A stretch of 64,000 nucleotides of DNA, taken from the NCBI GenBank assembly GCA_950022295.1, contig OX465599.1, positions 292,633,501-292,697,500 of the forward strand, read 5' to 3'. Shown here piece after piece: positions 35,184 to 45,880 of the stretch (position 1 is its first letter; each line of letters starts with the position of its first letter). The position numbers and the translations under genes were made by a program. The notes beneath the pieces are model-generated. The model saw only the letters and a list, made by a program, of their open reading frames with translations. It did no database searches and was not told the DNA's origin. This DNA is from Bromus sterilis. Its lineage: Eukaryota; Streptophyta; Magnoliopsida; Poales; Poaceae.

Positions 35184-35975
35184 CAAGTTCACTAACGAGT
35201 CGCAACTGGGTTCGAGTTTTTTTCTCAGTTGCAAGTACACCAACGAGTCGCAACTGGGTTAGATTTTTTTCTTTTCTCAGGTGCAAGTCCACCAACGAGC
35301 CACAACTATGTCCGATTTTTTTTTCAGTTGCAAGTCCACCAACGAGTCGCAACTGTGTCCGATTTTTTTCTAAGTTGCAAATCCGCCAACGAGTCGCAAC
35401 TGGGTCCGATTTTCTTTCTTAGTTGCAAGCTCAGCAATTATTCGTAAGTGGGTCTGAGTTTTTTTCGCAGTTGCAAGTCCACCAACGAGTCGCAACTGGG
35501 TCCAATTTTTTTTCTAAGTTGCAAGTCCGCCAACGAGTCGCAACTGGGTCCGATTTTTTTCTCAGTTGCAAGCCCACCAACGAGTCGCAAGTGGGTCCGA
35601 GTTCTTTTCTCAGTTGCAAGTGCACCAACGAGTCACAATTGGGTTCAATATTTTTTTTCAGTTGTAAGTCCACCAACAAGTCGCAACCGGGTCTGATTTT
35701 TTTTCTCAGTTGCAAGTCCACCAACGAGCCGCAACTAGGTCCGATTTTTTTCTCAGTTGCAAGTCCACCAACGAGTCGCAACCGAGTCCGATTTTTTTCT
35801 CAGTTGCAAGCCCACCAACGAGTCGCAACTGGGTCCGATTTTTTTTCTCAGTTGCAACTCAACCAACGAGTCGCAACTGCGTTATTTTTTTCCAGTTGCA
35901 AGTCCACCAACGAGTCGCAACTTGGTTTGACTTCTTTTTCTCAGTTCCAAGTTCACCAACGAGTCGCAACTGTTC
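35184..35975. repeat. Diverged hairpin array, right segment
   Basis: This continues the array interrupted at 22895, starting with the duplicated CAAGT. About 16 further monomers of roughly 48 bp have the form AGTTGCAAGTCCACCAACGA then GTCGCAACTGGG and a T-rich tail. The three-monomer tail order is visible at 35430-35620. Translations from it are Ser/Cys/Thr-rich repeats and not proteins. Confidence 0.8.
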
Positions 35976-36530
35976 CGACATTTACTTACTATTTTTAAAA
36001 TTGACATTTTTACATTTATTGTAGTAATTTTTTTGTATGATAGTGCTTTTTTTCTTGTTCATTGAAGCCCATTAGATAATTATTAGCCTCAAACAAACAA
36101 ACAAAAGTCTAGTTAAAAAACATGTGTGCTGACGTCCTAGTTACTCCCATGAATCGTGCATTGCACGTACATAACTACTAGTTTAGGAAAATGCCTACTT
36201 ATTACAAATAAAATTAATAAATAAATGTAAATTATATATTTATCATCTTCTTTAGATTATGTGATAGACTTAAGTTAAGATAAAACTATCATATCAACCA
36301 CTGAACATGCTCTTAACTATGTAGAAGAAATTATAAACCGGTTGATTGTAGAGCCGTGGCACACTGGCACCCATTAACAATTTCAAATATAAACCATATA
36401 TATTTATATAGTACAAATATTCATGTTCAAGTCTCCCATTTTACATCTCAACAAGTAACTCTGTTCTAGATCTTTTGAAAAAAGAAAAACCCTCTGTTCT
36501 TTGCCCCTCACTTATTATGACGCCATCGGC
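35976..36530. other. AT-rich flank; 3' side of the lyase gene
   Basis: No gene recognised. The segment catgaatcgtgcattgcacg near 36150 may be the decayed end of a DNA element. Transcript termination of the lyase gene should lie in the right half of this stretch, but I cannot pin down a poly(A) site. Confidence 0.4.
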
Positions 36531-38730
36531 CTAGGAAGAAGAACCGCGAGGCCCTTCGAGCCGCACGTAGTCGTACATGACGCCCAAGAACACGCCGAGC
36601 GCCCTCGTCTGCGTGATGCTGATGGTGTTGTTACCTTGCCGGAGCAACCTCCCGCTGATCGGGAAGTCGAAGCTCCACTGCGTGCCGTGGTCGCCGTGCC
36701 TCGCGATCGCGTTGCCGTTGCCGAACTCCGGCGTCGCGAAGGTCCCCACGCCACGCCTCGTCGCCCCGTTCACCTGGACCTGCAGCCTCGCCGCCTGAGC
36801 CGCCGCGAGCTCGACGCGGAGGGTGTAGGTGCCGGCCGGCACGACGCGGTCCAGCTGAAACCGGATCTGCCGTGTTGTCGGCACGATGTCGTCGCCCACC
36901 TTCTTCGTGACGTGCGCGAAGTACCAGTCCTTGGAGTGGTGGCTCTCACCGACGGTGTAGACGAGATCGTCCGTCGGGTACAGCTCGCCGTAGCGCTCCC
37001 ACAGGCCGTACTGCCTGTACCTGTCTTTGTTCTGGAAGAGCTTGTTTAGGTACTTGGTGTTGGGGTCGGGGACGAACATCTCCGCCGCGCTCCGGTCAGG
37101 AACTCCGATCTCCCACAGCGTCGGCCCTGACCTCGGAGGCTCGAACACGAGATCACCGAGGTTGATTGCACGGCCTGGTGTTACGGCGACGCGGGTGGTG
37201 TTCATGTAATCGCCGAGGAAGCCCGGAACCCAGGCGTAGAGGTTGTACTCCCCTGCCCGGACGTTGTCGATGGTGAACTCGCCGGAAGCCGCCGATTCCG
37301 TTGTCCAGAACTGGTAGCCCTTGCTCTCCGTAGCCCACGAGCCTGGCTGTCCGGGCGCGGCCAGGCCGACGTAAGCTCCCCGAGCCGGCATGTTATCCCT
37401 GCTCACATACCTGTCCCTGACCATAAATCGGCCCTTGACGGAGCCCCTCTCGCCGGCCTTGTGGAAGTCCGGCGACTCCGGGAAGCTGTAGGGCCACTTG
37501 GCCGCCTCGGCCTGGGCCGTCACCTTGGCGTCCTCCCAGAGTGCCCGCGGGTCCCCTCCCTTGGGGTTGGAGTTGAGGTAGACGAAGACGGGGCCCGTGA
37601 CCTTCTTCCACTGCTCACCGTCCCCGATGCGCGTCATGATGTCGTCCCCGACGTAGTGCGCCCCATGGAACATGCTCAGAGACGTCGGACCGACATGCGA
37701 GGTGAGCTCCCGCTTGAGTGGCCCGCCGCTCATGAACTCGCTGCTGGGGGTGACGACCCAGAAGCCGACGGAGCTCCCGGTGCTGACCCATCCGTGCACC
37801 CGGTTGTCCCTGTTGTCGAGCGAGTACTGGTACTTGTCGTCCACCTCCCCCTTGAACCGCGAATCCGACGGGTCGACCAGCAGCACCGCCTCCTTGTACG
37901 CCAGCGGGGAGCTCCGGGGAGACTCCCGGTCGGCCGCCCGCGGCATGTATCGCTGCACGTCGTCCGAGACGGCCATGTAGTTGAACCTGTCCTTGTTGAG
38001 CTTGAAGGCGAGCCGAGCCTGGGTGATGTCGATGGCGGGCGTGTCCGCGGTGTGCTCCAGGATGGCATAGCTGTAGAAGCCCGAGCTTCCCTTCAGCATC
38101 ACCAGCCTCTTGTCGACGTTGAGGCGGACGCCTTTGCTGCGTCCCGGGTTGTACGTGCTCCGGAACGACAGCTCCACCTGCTCGTCGCTCTGCGATACCA
38201 CCTTGAACTCTGAGCCGTCCAGCCTACATGCGTATGTACAGTTCCAGATTAGTATTTGAACTTTACGAATTACAGGTGTATATATGCGATTGAAGTGATT
38301 CGATCAGGGTCACGTACGAATTGAGCAGGCCTCGCTCGGAGCCGGGGATGTTCCACACTATATCCCAGTACCTGCAAACAGTTACTCACAAGTTAGAACT
38401 TACAAATCATATACTACTATATTGCATGCAATTACAGGAGAAAATTAAGCATGCATGCATGCAACGACGCACTAACCCGCCGGTGCTTCTGCTCCCGCTG
38501 GAGTGCAGCAGGTTGGTCCGGTCGCCGCCGTAGCGGACGCCGGTGATGCGGCCGGTGGGACTCGACAGCGACACCTGCACCAAGCCGTTGTCCACCTGCA
38601 CCTGTCTACCATCTACGTGCAGCGTAACGCCGCCGCCGGATCCCGTCGGTGACGCGGCCGATCCGGTGGCGAACGGCAGCATGAACGACGCAGCGACGGC
38701 GAGCAGGATCAACTGCGCCGCCGTCGCCAT
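36531..38730 (-). CDS. Rhamnogalacturonan lyase, PL4 family (3 exons)
   Basis: Exons 38477-38730, 38318-38371 and 36531-38223 join in frame through GT-AG introns (105 and 94 bp) to give 666 residues, the normal size for plant family PL4. The enzyme cleaves the rhamnose-galacturonic acid backbone of rhamnogalacturonan I in the cell wall by beta-elimination. The start at 38730 is chosen because a secretory signal follows at once (MATAAQLILLAVAASFML, cleavage near 24-27); a Met 22 codons upstream would bury it. Domains in order: N-terminal lyase domain (about 30-350, with YWDIVWNIPGSERG over the short exon and MFHGAHYVGDD near 270), a fibronectin-III-like domain (about 361-435, VKGRFMVRD, YNLYAWVPGFLGDY), and a C-terminal carbohydrate-binding-like domain (about 455-660, GPTLWEIGVPDRSA, SKDWYFAH, VFLGVMYDYVRLE). 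No stop or frameshift. The upstream region is rearranged. Confidence 0.9.
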
Positions 38731-38857
38731 GGCGTGGTGTGATGTCGCCGGGTTGATACCGCGCGGTGTCGTCGACCTGAGAGTTGATCGATTCAATTGT
38801 TTCGATTCAATTCTTTGCTACTCGTTTGTTCGTACGTAATAGGGGCAAGTAGCTCAT

Positions 38858-38866
38858 GGTTATATG
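38858..38866 (-). promoter_or_regulatory. Candidate TATA box of the lyase gene
   Basis: The minus strand reads CATATAACC about 130 bp upstream of the chosen ATG. The duplicated upstream segment begins at the next base, so the core promoter would be original while the region immediately upstream is one arm of the duplication. Confidence 0.35.
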
Positions 38867-39512
38867 GGGATTACGGTGCTGGGAGCCGAACTAGCGCGGG
38901 ACCGACACGGACTACGATATGCTTTTTGAATATGGAACGGACTGAGTCGTCGAAAGAGAGAGAAGGCCCATAAAGCCCTGCTTTCAACAGCCCATACAGA
39001 TTCACACAATATTTTATTTGCGGAAAATTGACAGGAGCAACTAATTAGCGGATACCCTTCCGCACGCTTCTGCGGAGTCATTTTTCGAGGGTTCCGGTGT
39101 CGCCATGTGGCATGTTTTGGACATACAACGCGCAGTCACAACGCAGGTTATATTCAACCACAGTTTTCCACGCAGCCACAGTCCTGTCATAGCTCAGTTT
39201 TTCAGCCACAGCCACACAACCACAATTTTTTCAGCCACAACTTCTGTCAAAGCCACAGTTTTTCCAGTCACAACCCTAGTTTTTTCAGCCACAACCCAAA
39301 TTTCAGCCAAAGCTACAGTTTTTTCAGCCACAGCACCCTGGCACAACCCAGTTTTCAGCCAAAGCTACAGTTTTTTCAGCCACATCTCCCTGTCACAGCC
39401 TAATTTTCAGCCAAAGCCACAGTTTTTTCAGCCACAACCATAGTTTTTTGCAGCAACAGTCCAAGCCACAGGTCCGCGCGCAACCACATGAGAGTCCGCG
39501 CACAACCACATG
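38867..39512. repeat. Duplicated upstream segment, proximal arm
   Basis: The sequence from gggattacggtgctggg to caaccacatg is almost identical to 39795-40477. By eye I see only scattered single-base differences plus one missing 39-bp minisatellite unit. It includes the left flank and left part of the Mutator-like element defined at 39962-40587. It ends in an ATG shared with the LTR fragment that follows. Confidence 0.9.
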
Positions 39513-39799
39513 TTAATTATGGGACAAGTTCCATATTTTTACAAAATACAAAAGTACATAAAACAAAAAAAAACAGAAAAGAAAGAACAGAAAAAAAGAG
39601 GAAAGAAAAAGAAAACCTAATCTAACGCTGGGGGGCGAGGCCCACCCCCTTCCCCCCTTGGGCCAGCCCACCCCAGCCCACTCCCCCTGCCCATCTTCTC
39701 CTACCTCCGTACGGGGGGAACCATGGCGTGGCAGCCATCCCACGGTTGCCATGGCCACGGGCCGCCGTGGCGGCCTTCCGCCGGCCTCCGGTGAGGGAT
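39510..39799 (+). mobile_element. 290-bp internal LTR fragment (filler) from chromovirus copy 2 type
   Basis: It aligns without gaps to 41446-41735 of the 5' LTR of copy 2, with a few substitutions. It contains neither LTR terminus nor a target duplication, so it did not arrive by retrotransposition. Junction overlaps are ATG on the left and GGGAT on the right. By shared variants it is closer to the 5' than to the 3' LTR of copy 2. Confidence 0.85.
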
Positions 39800-40477
39800 T
39801 ACGGTGCTGGGAGCCGAACTAGCGCGGGACCGACACGGACTTCGATATGCTTTTTGAATATGGAACGGACTGAGTCGTCGAAAGAGAGAGAAGTCCCATA
39901 AAGCCCTGCTTTAAACAGCCCATACAGATTCACACAATATTTTATTTGCGGAAAATTGACAGGAGCAACTAATTAGCGGATACCCTTCCGCACGCTTCTG
40001 CGGAGTCACTTTTCGAGGGTTCCGGTGTCGCCATGTGGCATGTTTTGGACATACAACGCGCAGTCACAACGCAGGTTATATTCAACCACAGTTTTCCACG
40101 CAGCCATAGTCCTGTCATAGCTCAGTTTTTCAGCCACAGCCACACAACCACAATTTTTTCAGCCACAACTTCTGTCAAAGCCACAGTTTTTCCAGTCACA
40201 ACCCTAGTTTTTTCAGCCACAACCCAAATTTCAGCCAAAGCTACAGTTTTTTCAGCCACAACCCAAATTTCAGCCAAAGCTACAGTTTTTTCAGCCACAG
40301 CACCCTGGCACAACCCAGTTTTCAGCCAAAGCTACAGTTTTTTCAGCCACATCTCCCTGTCACAGCCCAACTTTCAGCCAAAGCCATAGTTTTTTCAGCC
40401 ACAACCATAGTTTTTTGCAGCAATAGTCCAAGCCACAGGTCCGCGCGCAACCACATGAGAGTCCGCGCGCAGCCACA
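39795..40477. repeat. Duplicated upstream segment, distal arm
   Basis: Partner of 38867-39510. It carries one additional 39-bp minisatellite unit. Unlike the proximal arm it continues into the right half of the Mutator-like element, so it preserves the older arrangement. Confidence 0.9.
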
Positions 40478-40587
40478 GTTGTTGTCCGCGCGGGACACAG
40501 TAAAAACGCGACACGTGTCAGATCCAGAGAACGTCAAAAGTGACCTCTACGGGGCGCGCGGGAGGGTGCCCGCTAATTAGTGATTGA
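39962..40587. mobile_element. Non-autonomous Mutator-like element with long TIRs
   Basis: Flanked by a perfect 10-bp duplication AAAATTGACA (39952-39961 and 40588-40597). The ends are long inverted repeats: both start near ACTAATTAGCGG and continue through ACCCTTCCGC-type and GTCACTTTT-type blocks for about 80 bp. The interior is a minisatellite and there is no ORF. It lies about 1.2 kb upstream of the lyase ATG. A truncated copy of its left part occurs in the proximal duplication arm (from about 39033). Confidence 0.75.
40090..40440. repeat. CAGCCACA minisatellite
   Basis: Irregular tandem units combine ttttttcagccacaa with tttcagccaaagctacag, best seen as a 39-bp unit repeated near 40210-40290. 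The copy in the proximal arm (39160-39445) has one unit less. Confidence 0.7.
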
Positions 40588-40597
40588 AAAATTGACA

Positions 40598-41093
40598 CAA
40601 TATATTTATAATCAAAGAAGAGGCCCATGAAGCCCTCATACATTTGAAAGCTGGGCATGACTATCTGACAAATACCCTTTCGAGGGTACCTGTAGAGGTC
40701 ATTTTGGTGCGCTCATTCACCGTCACGAATCACGCTTTGGATGTTCTAAAGCGATTTCGATTTCTTTGCACATATTTTTTGGGTTTTGTGAGTTTTTCAG
40801 GGTTTTTACCAGTTTTATGGATTTATTTATAAGTTTTGGCGGGAAAATAATATTGCTTTCACGAAGAAAATTAATGTCATCATGCAAACTAAATCTATGC
40901 CTCTCAAAATAAAACACAGTTTAACAAAAAATTATGCCTTAATGAGAATAAAAAATGTGCTTTCTGAAAAAATGGAATGCAAATTTCATGTAAAATCTGT
41001 GACACTATAAAAACAAAATTTATGCCTCAATGAGAATTTATCTATGATTTTTATAAAAAAAATCTATGCTTCAACGAGAAGTAAATCTATAGC
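40598..41093. other. AT-rich repeat DNA, target of chromovirus copy 2
   Basis: From about 40890 it shows loosely repeated motifs such as tatgcctcaatgagaa and aaatctatgc. The pattern resumes after the insertion at 62757-62930. This is probably the interior of an older Mutator-like element whose ends I could not match. No gene. Confidence 0.4.
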
Positions 41094-44000
41094 TGTAACA
41101 CCCTCTGTGTCTTGTAACAGTAATCACTTTTGGCTAATGATAATTACTGTTGCTAATCTCACCATGACATCTTTGCATTTGATCACTCCAAAGACCCTTT
41201 TGGTTGTTATTAAAAATAATGTGATAAATAAAACTTTGTCCAAAAATTGTTGAACCAATTTTATTAAATGTCTAAAACTCAGTGGACCATGTTAAACCAA
41301 CATTGGATATTTATTGCAATATTTAAATATTGCAAACAATTCAAACTAGTGCTAAAATAGCCCCTTTCACTAGTTTAATAATAATAATAAATATTAAATG
41401 AATTTTTTTGCACCCAAAATTTTTGTGGCACTCTATTAATGTGAAATGTTAATTATGGGACAAGTTCCATATTTTTACAAAATACAAAAGTACATAAAAC
41501 AAATAAAAACAGAAAAGAAAGAACAGAAAAAAAGAGGAAAGAAAAAGAAAACCTAATCTAACGCTGGGGGGCGAGGCCCACCCCCTTCCCCCCTTGGGCC
41601 AGCCCACCCCAACCCACTCCCCCTGCCCATCTTCTCCTACCTCCGTACGGGGGGAACCATGGCGTGGCAGCCATCCCACGGTTGCCACGGCCACGGGCCG
41701 CCATGGCGGCCTTCCGCCGGCCTCCGGTGAGGGATAAGTCCCCGAGGCCCCCGTCCCTCCCCTGGAACCCTCGCCCGCCTCCCTCCTTTCCCCTCGCGCT
41801 CCCCCTAGTCGTCTCCCCGCCCACCCGGAGCTCCCCGTCGCCGTACCGCTGCCGTCGACGCGGCCAACGGCTGCCACGGGCCACGCCGTTGTGTCCGGGG
41901 GGCTCCCCGTCGACGTCTTCATCATCTAAAGCCCTCAATTGAAGCCGGAGCACACTGGAGCCTCGCTATCGAGCTCTTCTCCCCGCCGAGGATGCCGGCG
42001 ACCACGGCCCGATTTCGTCGCGCCCCGGCCGCCTTGCTCACCTAGACCACGCCAACGAGAACCCCACTGGTGAGCCGCGCCTTCGAAGCCCCCTTTTTCC
42101 CCGCCTCATTGCGTCCCCGTGGGCTCCCCGCGTCGGCGGCCACCATGGCCGGTGTTCGAGCTCCCGAGCTCGCTTTCCATGGCGTGCTGCCGCGCCCTCC
42201 AGCGCGCGTCCCGTGGCCACGCGCCCCCCTGCGCTCGCTCCGGTCGTCGCCGTAACCCCGGCCGCGCCCGCGCCCCGTCCCGGCCCCCTCGCCGTTTGTT
42301 CTGCGTCGACGGGCTCCTGTTCGCCGGCGAACCTGCCATGGGCTAAGCTCCGGTTAAGTTAACCCATTGTTTAACTACCCCCTGTGTAGATGACAAGTGG
42401 GCCCGAGGCCATTAGGTTTAAGTTAAAAGAAAATTTGTTAAACATAAATAACCCTGTTAGACTTACATGTGGGACCTACCCATTTTAAATAAACACTGGT
42501 TAATTAAATGCTTAATTAAGTCTCTCCCTATGACATGTGGGACCCCACTGCTTTTAAAATTAAATAAGATGTTTATTATAGATGTGTGGCTGACACATGG
42601 GTCCCACTAGTCAGGTTTGACTAGTCAACACCCCTGTGTATGACATGTGGGACCCTCATGTCAGGATAGACCACTCAACCCTCTGTGGATAATGTTAGGA
42701 TTTATTAATAAAAGAAAATCCAGAAATTGATTTAAATTTATTTAAATTTGGAAATTCAATATCTTTTAAACCGTAAGTCAGATTATAAAACTTTATACAT
42801 CAAAATTGATCAGAAAAATATAACGGTTAAGAATACGCTACCCGTATACCCACCACCCCCTCTAACACAATGAACATCGACATCTCCCCCCTCCGGGCCG
42901 TTTGTCCGATAATTGCCCAATACCGTAAAACTCTTCGGATGAATTTATTCTGAACACGAAAGTTGTTGAGAATGGATCAACTAACACGGATACACGCTTC
43001 ACATGTTTGTTAGATGTCCATGACACCTCCGTCATGATACCTTCCCCCTCCGGACACCATGTCCGGTAATCACCCGGGGCCGGTACTTCATCCCCGAATG
43101 AATTCCCGCTCCGTGCATCGTGCATCGTACTGCGTTAGTTCGCCTCTAGCTTAACGTTTTCCATGTATTATATTTGTATTGCTATTATTGCCGTGTATTT
43201 ATTGTTTCTCCACCCTCTCTTATTGTCCGGTAGTCTCGACGTACGCTGCTGGTGCCCCTGTGGTCGACTACTTCGTCGACGACCGTACCTCTACCGTCGA
43301 GCTTACAGGCAAGCAGAGCCATTCTCTTCCCAAGATATCGCCTATCTTTCCGTACTTTCTTGCACTAGGCATTGCTGCTGCTGCTACGTTACAATCATAT
43401 TCAATTGCATAGCCTGTCATTGTCACCCTTGATGTACTTTCCTTTATCCTATGCTGCCTATTATATATATTATATTCAGCAGTGAACCTTGCGCATTGTT
43501 AGTCAATAGGGTTAGATAGCGGGCCGTGTTCACTCTGCGAGTGAATGCGGATACGTTACATTACAACTTCTACAGGTACGATTCAGAGCAGACACCGCTT
43601 CAGGCCCTTACCCCGGCTCTGCCGAGCCACATCAAGTGTAAGCTATCGAGGAGTAATCCTTGTACTCCACTCGTTGCTGACTCTGTATAGCCGTCCTAGG
43701 GTACTGAACCACGGTTTTCCTTACAGGTAAGGAGTCGGGTGACCCCACGGTGCCCGCGCAGGGTATCTGAGCGGAACGACAGGTCAGGTGTATTCCACCG
43801 GTGTGCGGCGGGCCTGGTACTGTTCATGGCCGAAGGATTTCCTGTTGTACGAAAGTCGAGCTCTTCGGAGCAAACGCGAGACAAGGTAAGGAGACGGTTC
43901 ACCTTGTTGGTAACCGCACGAGTTGGTGGGACGTCAGGGCAGGCACCGACGTTACTGGTGGTCCTGGCTGCTGACGTTGACCGCGACTCATTCAGTAAGG

Positions 44001-45231
44001 GACAACGATAACGGTTGTCTCGACAGAAAATTAATAAAATGCTTAACGGGTTCGGTGGATGACTTGAGTAGCCTTTTGGCTTGTACGCACTACCTATACG
44101 TGGGATTACGCGTTTGGACACCTCCGCAATGTAGCCTCGTTCGAAAGCTCTGAAAGACGTGCAATTCAGCATTGAGGTAGGGACGGATCGCGCTGCGGTG
44201 TTGGAATTCACCCTCCTCGCAACGACCCGGAGAGCGAGGGGTGATATGCCCATGACCCCCTTGCCCTTAGGGCTGTAGACCGGCGGGGACCTCTCTGATG
44301 AGCCGTAGGATGGACTGTGTTGTGTCGGATAGCCTCGGTGGGGCATTCCCTAACAAGGTGTATGCCACCCTGGAGATCCGAGCGTGTAGTGTCACACTAG
44401 TGCACCCCTGCAGGGAGTTTAATCTATTCGAATAGCCGTGTCCACGGTAACATGACGCTTTATGCTGAAGCCAGATCCTATCACTACAAACTACTACTAT
44501 TAAACTATTGGTTCCGGGTTTTCTTCCTCGCGGGGATGTCGAGGAGGGGAACTCGGAGGCATTGCTAATTATTACAACTTATTATTATACAATGCTGCAG
44601 CAACTTCTGCTGCATTGTTACTTTATGCTTTATATAAACTGTTGGCTGATTCTTACCTCATGCTGCAAGACTCGTCGGAAGATGCTAGTCTTCGATAGGC
44701 CTAGCTTCTTATCCTTATTCTGATTTCTACCTTGCAGCCCACTATATATAGCCTCCCCTTTCCATTTGATACATGCATAAATGCTTAGTAGCGGACGTAA
44801 GACTCGCGGGTATGCTAGATACTCACCTTTGCTTTATTTCCCTTTTTCGCTTTGCCTGATCGGCCGCTGCAGACGACGTTGGAGTCCAGGAGCAGAACAT
44901 CCCCGGAGCCCTCTACGACGTCGAGTTCCCGTTGACCAGGAGTAATTCGGTGCATCCCAGGCAGGAGGCCTCGGCTTTTCGATCTGTACCTCTGATGTTA
45001 TTTGTGCTAGCCTTCTTAAGGCAAAACTTGACTAACTATGTCTGTAATCAGATATTATGATTGTATGACTTATGTATTCGGGTCCGTGTGACCCCACTTC
45101 ATATTAATATATTTGGTTTATCCTTTTGTGTTTAGTGTTGTGCTGTGATATTCTCACCGGGGCACCTTGATCTCGATCATGTACCCTGCGTGTATGATTA
45201 CTGTACATGATCGTAAATCGAGGGCGTCACA
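41094..45231 (+). repeat. 5' LTR of chromovirus copy 2
   Basis: 4,138 bp, TGTAACACCC to GGGCGTCACA. A GC-rich block at 41570-42330 is followed by AT-rich U3 and a TATA motif at 44743-44750. The downstream part from about 42840 aligns with copy 1 LTRs, while the first 1.7 kb is mostly unlike them. Proline/arginine-rich open frames in the GC block recur in the 3' LTR and are not genes. Confidence 0.95.
44743..44750 (+). promoter_or_regulatory. TATA box of the copy 2 5' LTR
   Basis: ACTATATATAGCC lies about 485 bp before the LTR end, at the place equivalent to that in copy 1. Transcription from here would read through gag. Confidence 0.55.
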
Positions 45232-45234
45232 AGT

Positions 45235-45246
45235 TGGTATTAGAGC
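45235..45246 (+). promoter_or_regulatory. Primer-binding site of copy 2, one mismatch
   Basis: TGGTATTAGAGC lies three bases after the 5' LTR. It differs from the initiator tRNA-Met complement in copy 1 by one C-to-T change. Confidence 0.85.
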
Positions 45247-45880
45247 CGACTTCCTGTAGGAAGCCACCCACCCATTACCTGGTCGAAGTTGAGTCTAGAC
45301 TTTAAAAAACTATTTTGTTAACTTAATATTTGGCTTACGGGCCCACATCGATGTCACTACGTGTGATATCTATGGTATTAGGATCCTTTTCTTCGTACCT
45401 ATGCTCTGGGAATCTGCTCTCTTATCCTTGCTGGTAAGTTTTACAAACTCTAACATTAGGATCACGTTCTCTTGATTCCACCCGGTGTTTTTGTGCTACC
45501 CCATTGATTGAGTTGTGTCGCAGGAGTTCTACCCCAGGTCCCGGACCGCGGATCCCATTCTCATTCTGGGCAGGCCGCGCGTCCTCTGGCATTAACTCCT
45601 ATGGCCAACAGTTTTCTTGCGGCGTGATTGACATAGTGGAATCTATGTCGCGTCGTGTAATCCTTACCGCGGTCTGCGCGCCGCCTACTGAGTTTTTTTT
45701 CCTTAATTTCTACGACGTTACGCTGCCCGATTTTGACCGATTATGTGCAAAGATTTGTATGTCTTTATGACTACTATTGTGTATCTACCGCACTTCTCGT
45801 TCATTGCTCGTACTACATCATGTATGACTTCTCATCCTGGAAAATACTTTGTCTGAACTAACCCCTGCTGTTCAGGCAGG

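Noticed and set aside
35229..36024. Long Ser/Thr/Cys-rich frames across the right hairpin array
   Set aside because: They are translations of a tandem repeat, open in several frames and strands.
39510..39799. Solo-LTR or independent retrotransposon insertion upstream of the lyase
   Set aside because: The fragment is purely internal to an LTR, without termini or a 5-bp duplication; a repair-filler origin fits better.
41664..42346. Proline/arginine-rich frames in the GC block of the copy 2 LTR
   Set aside because: The same frames recur in the 3' LTR (59189-59882) with indels; they are not under visible coding constraint.
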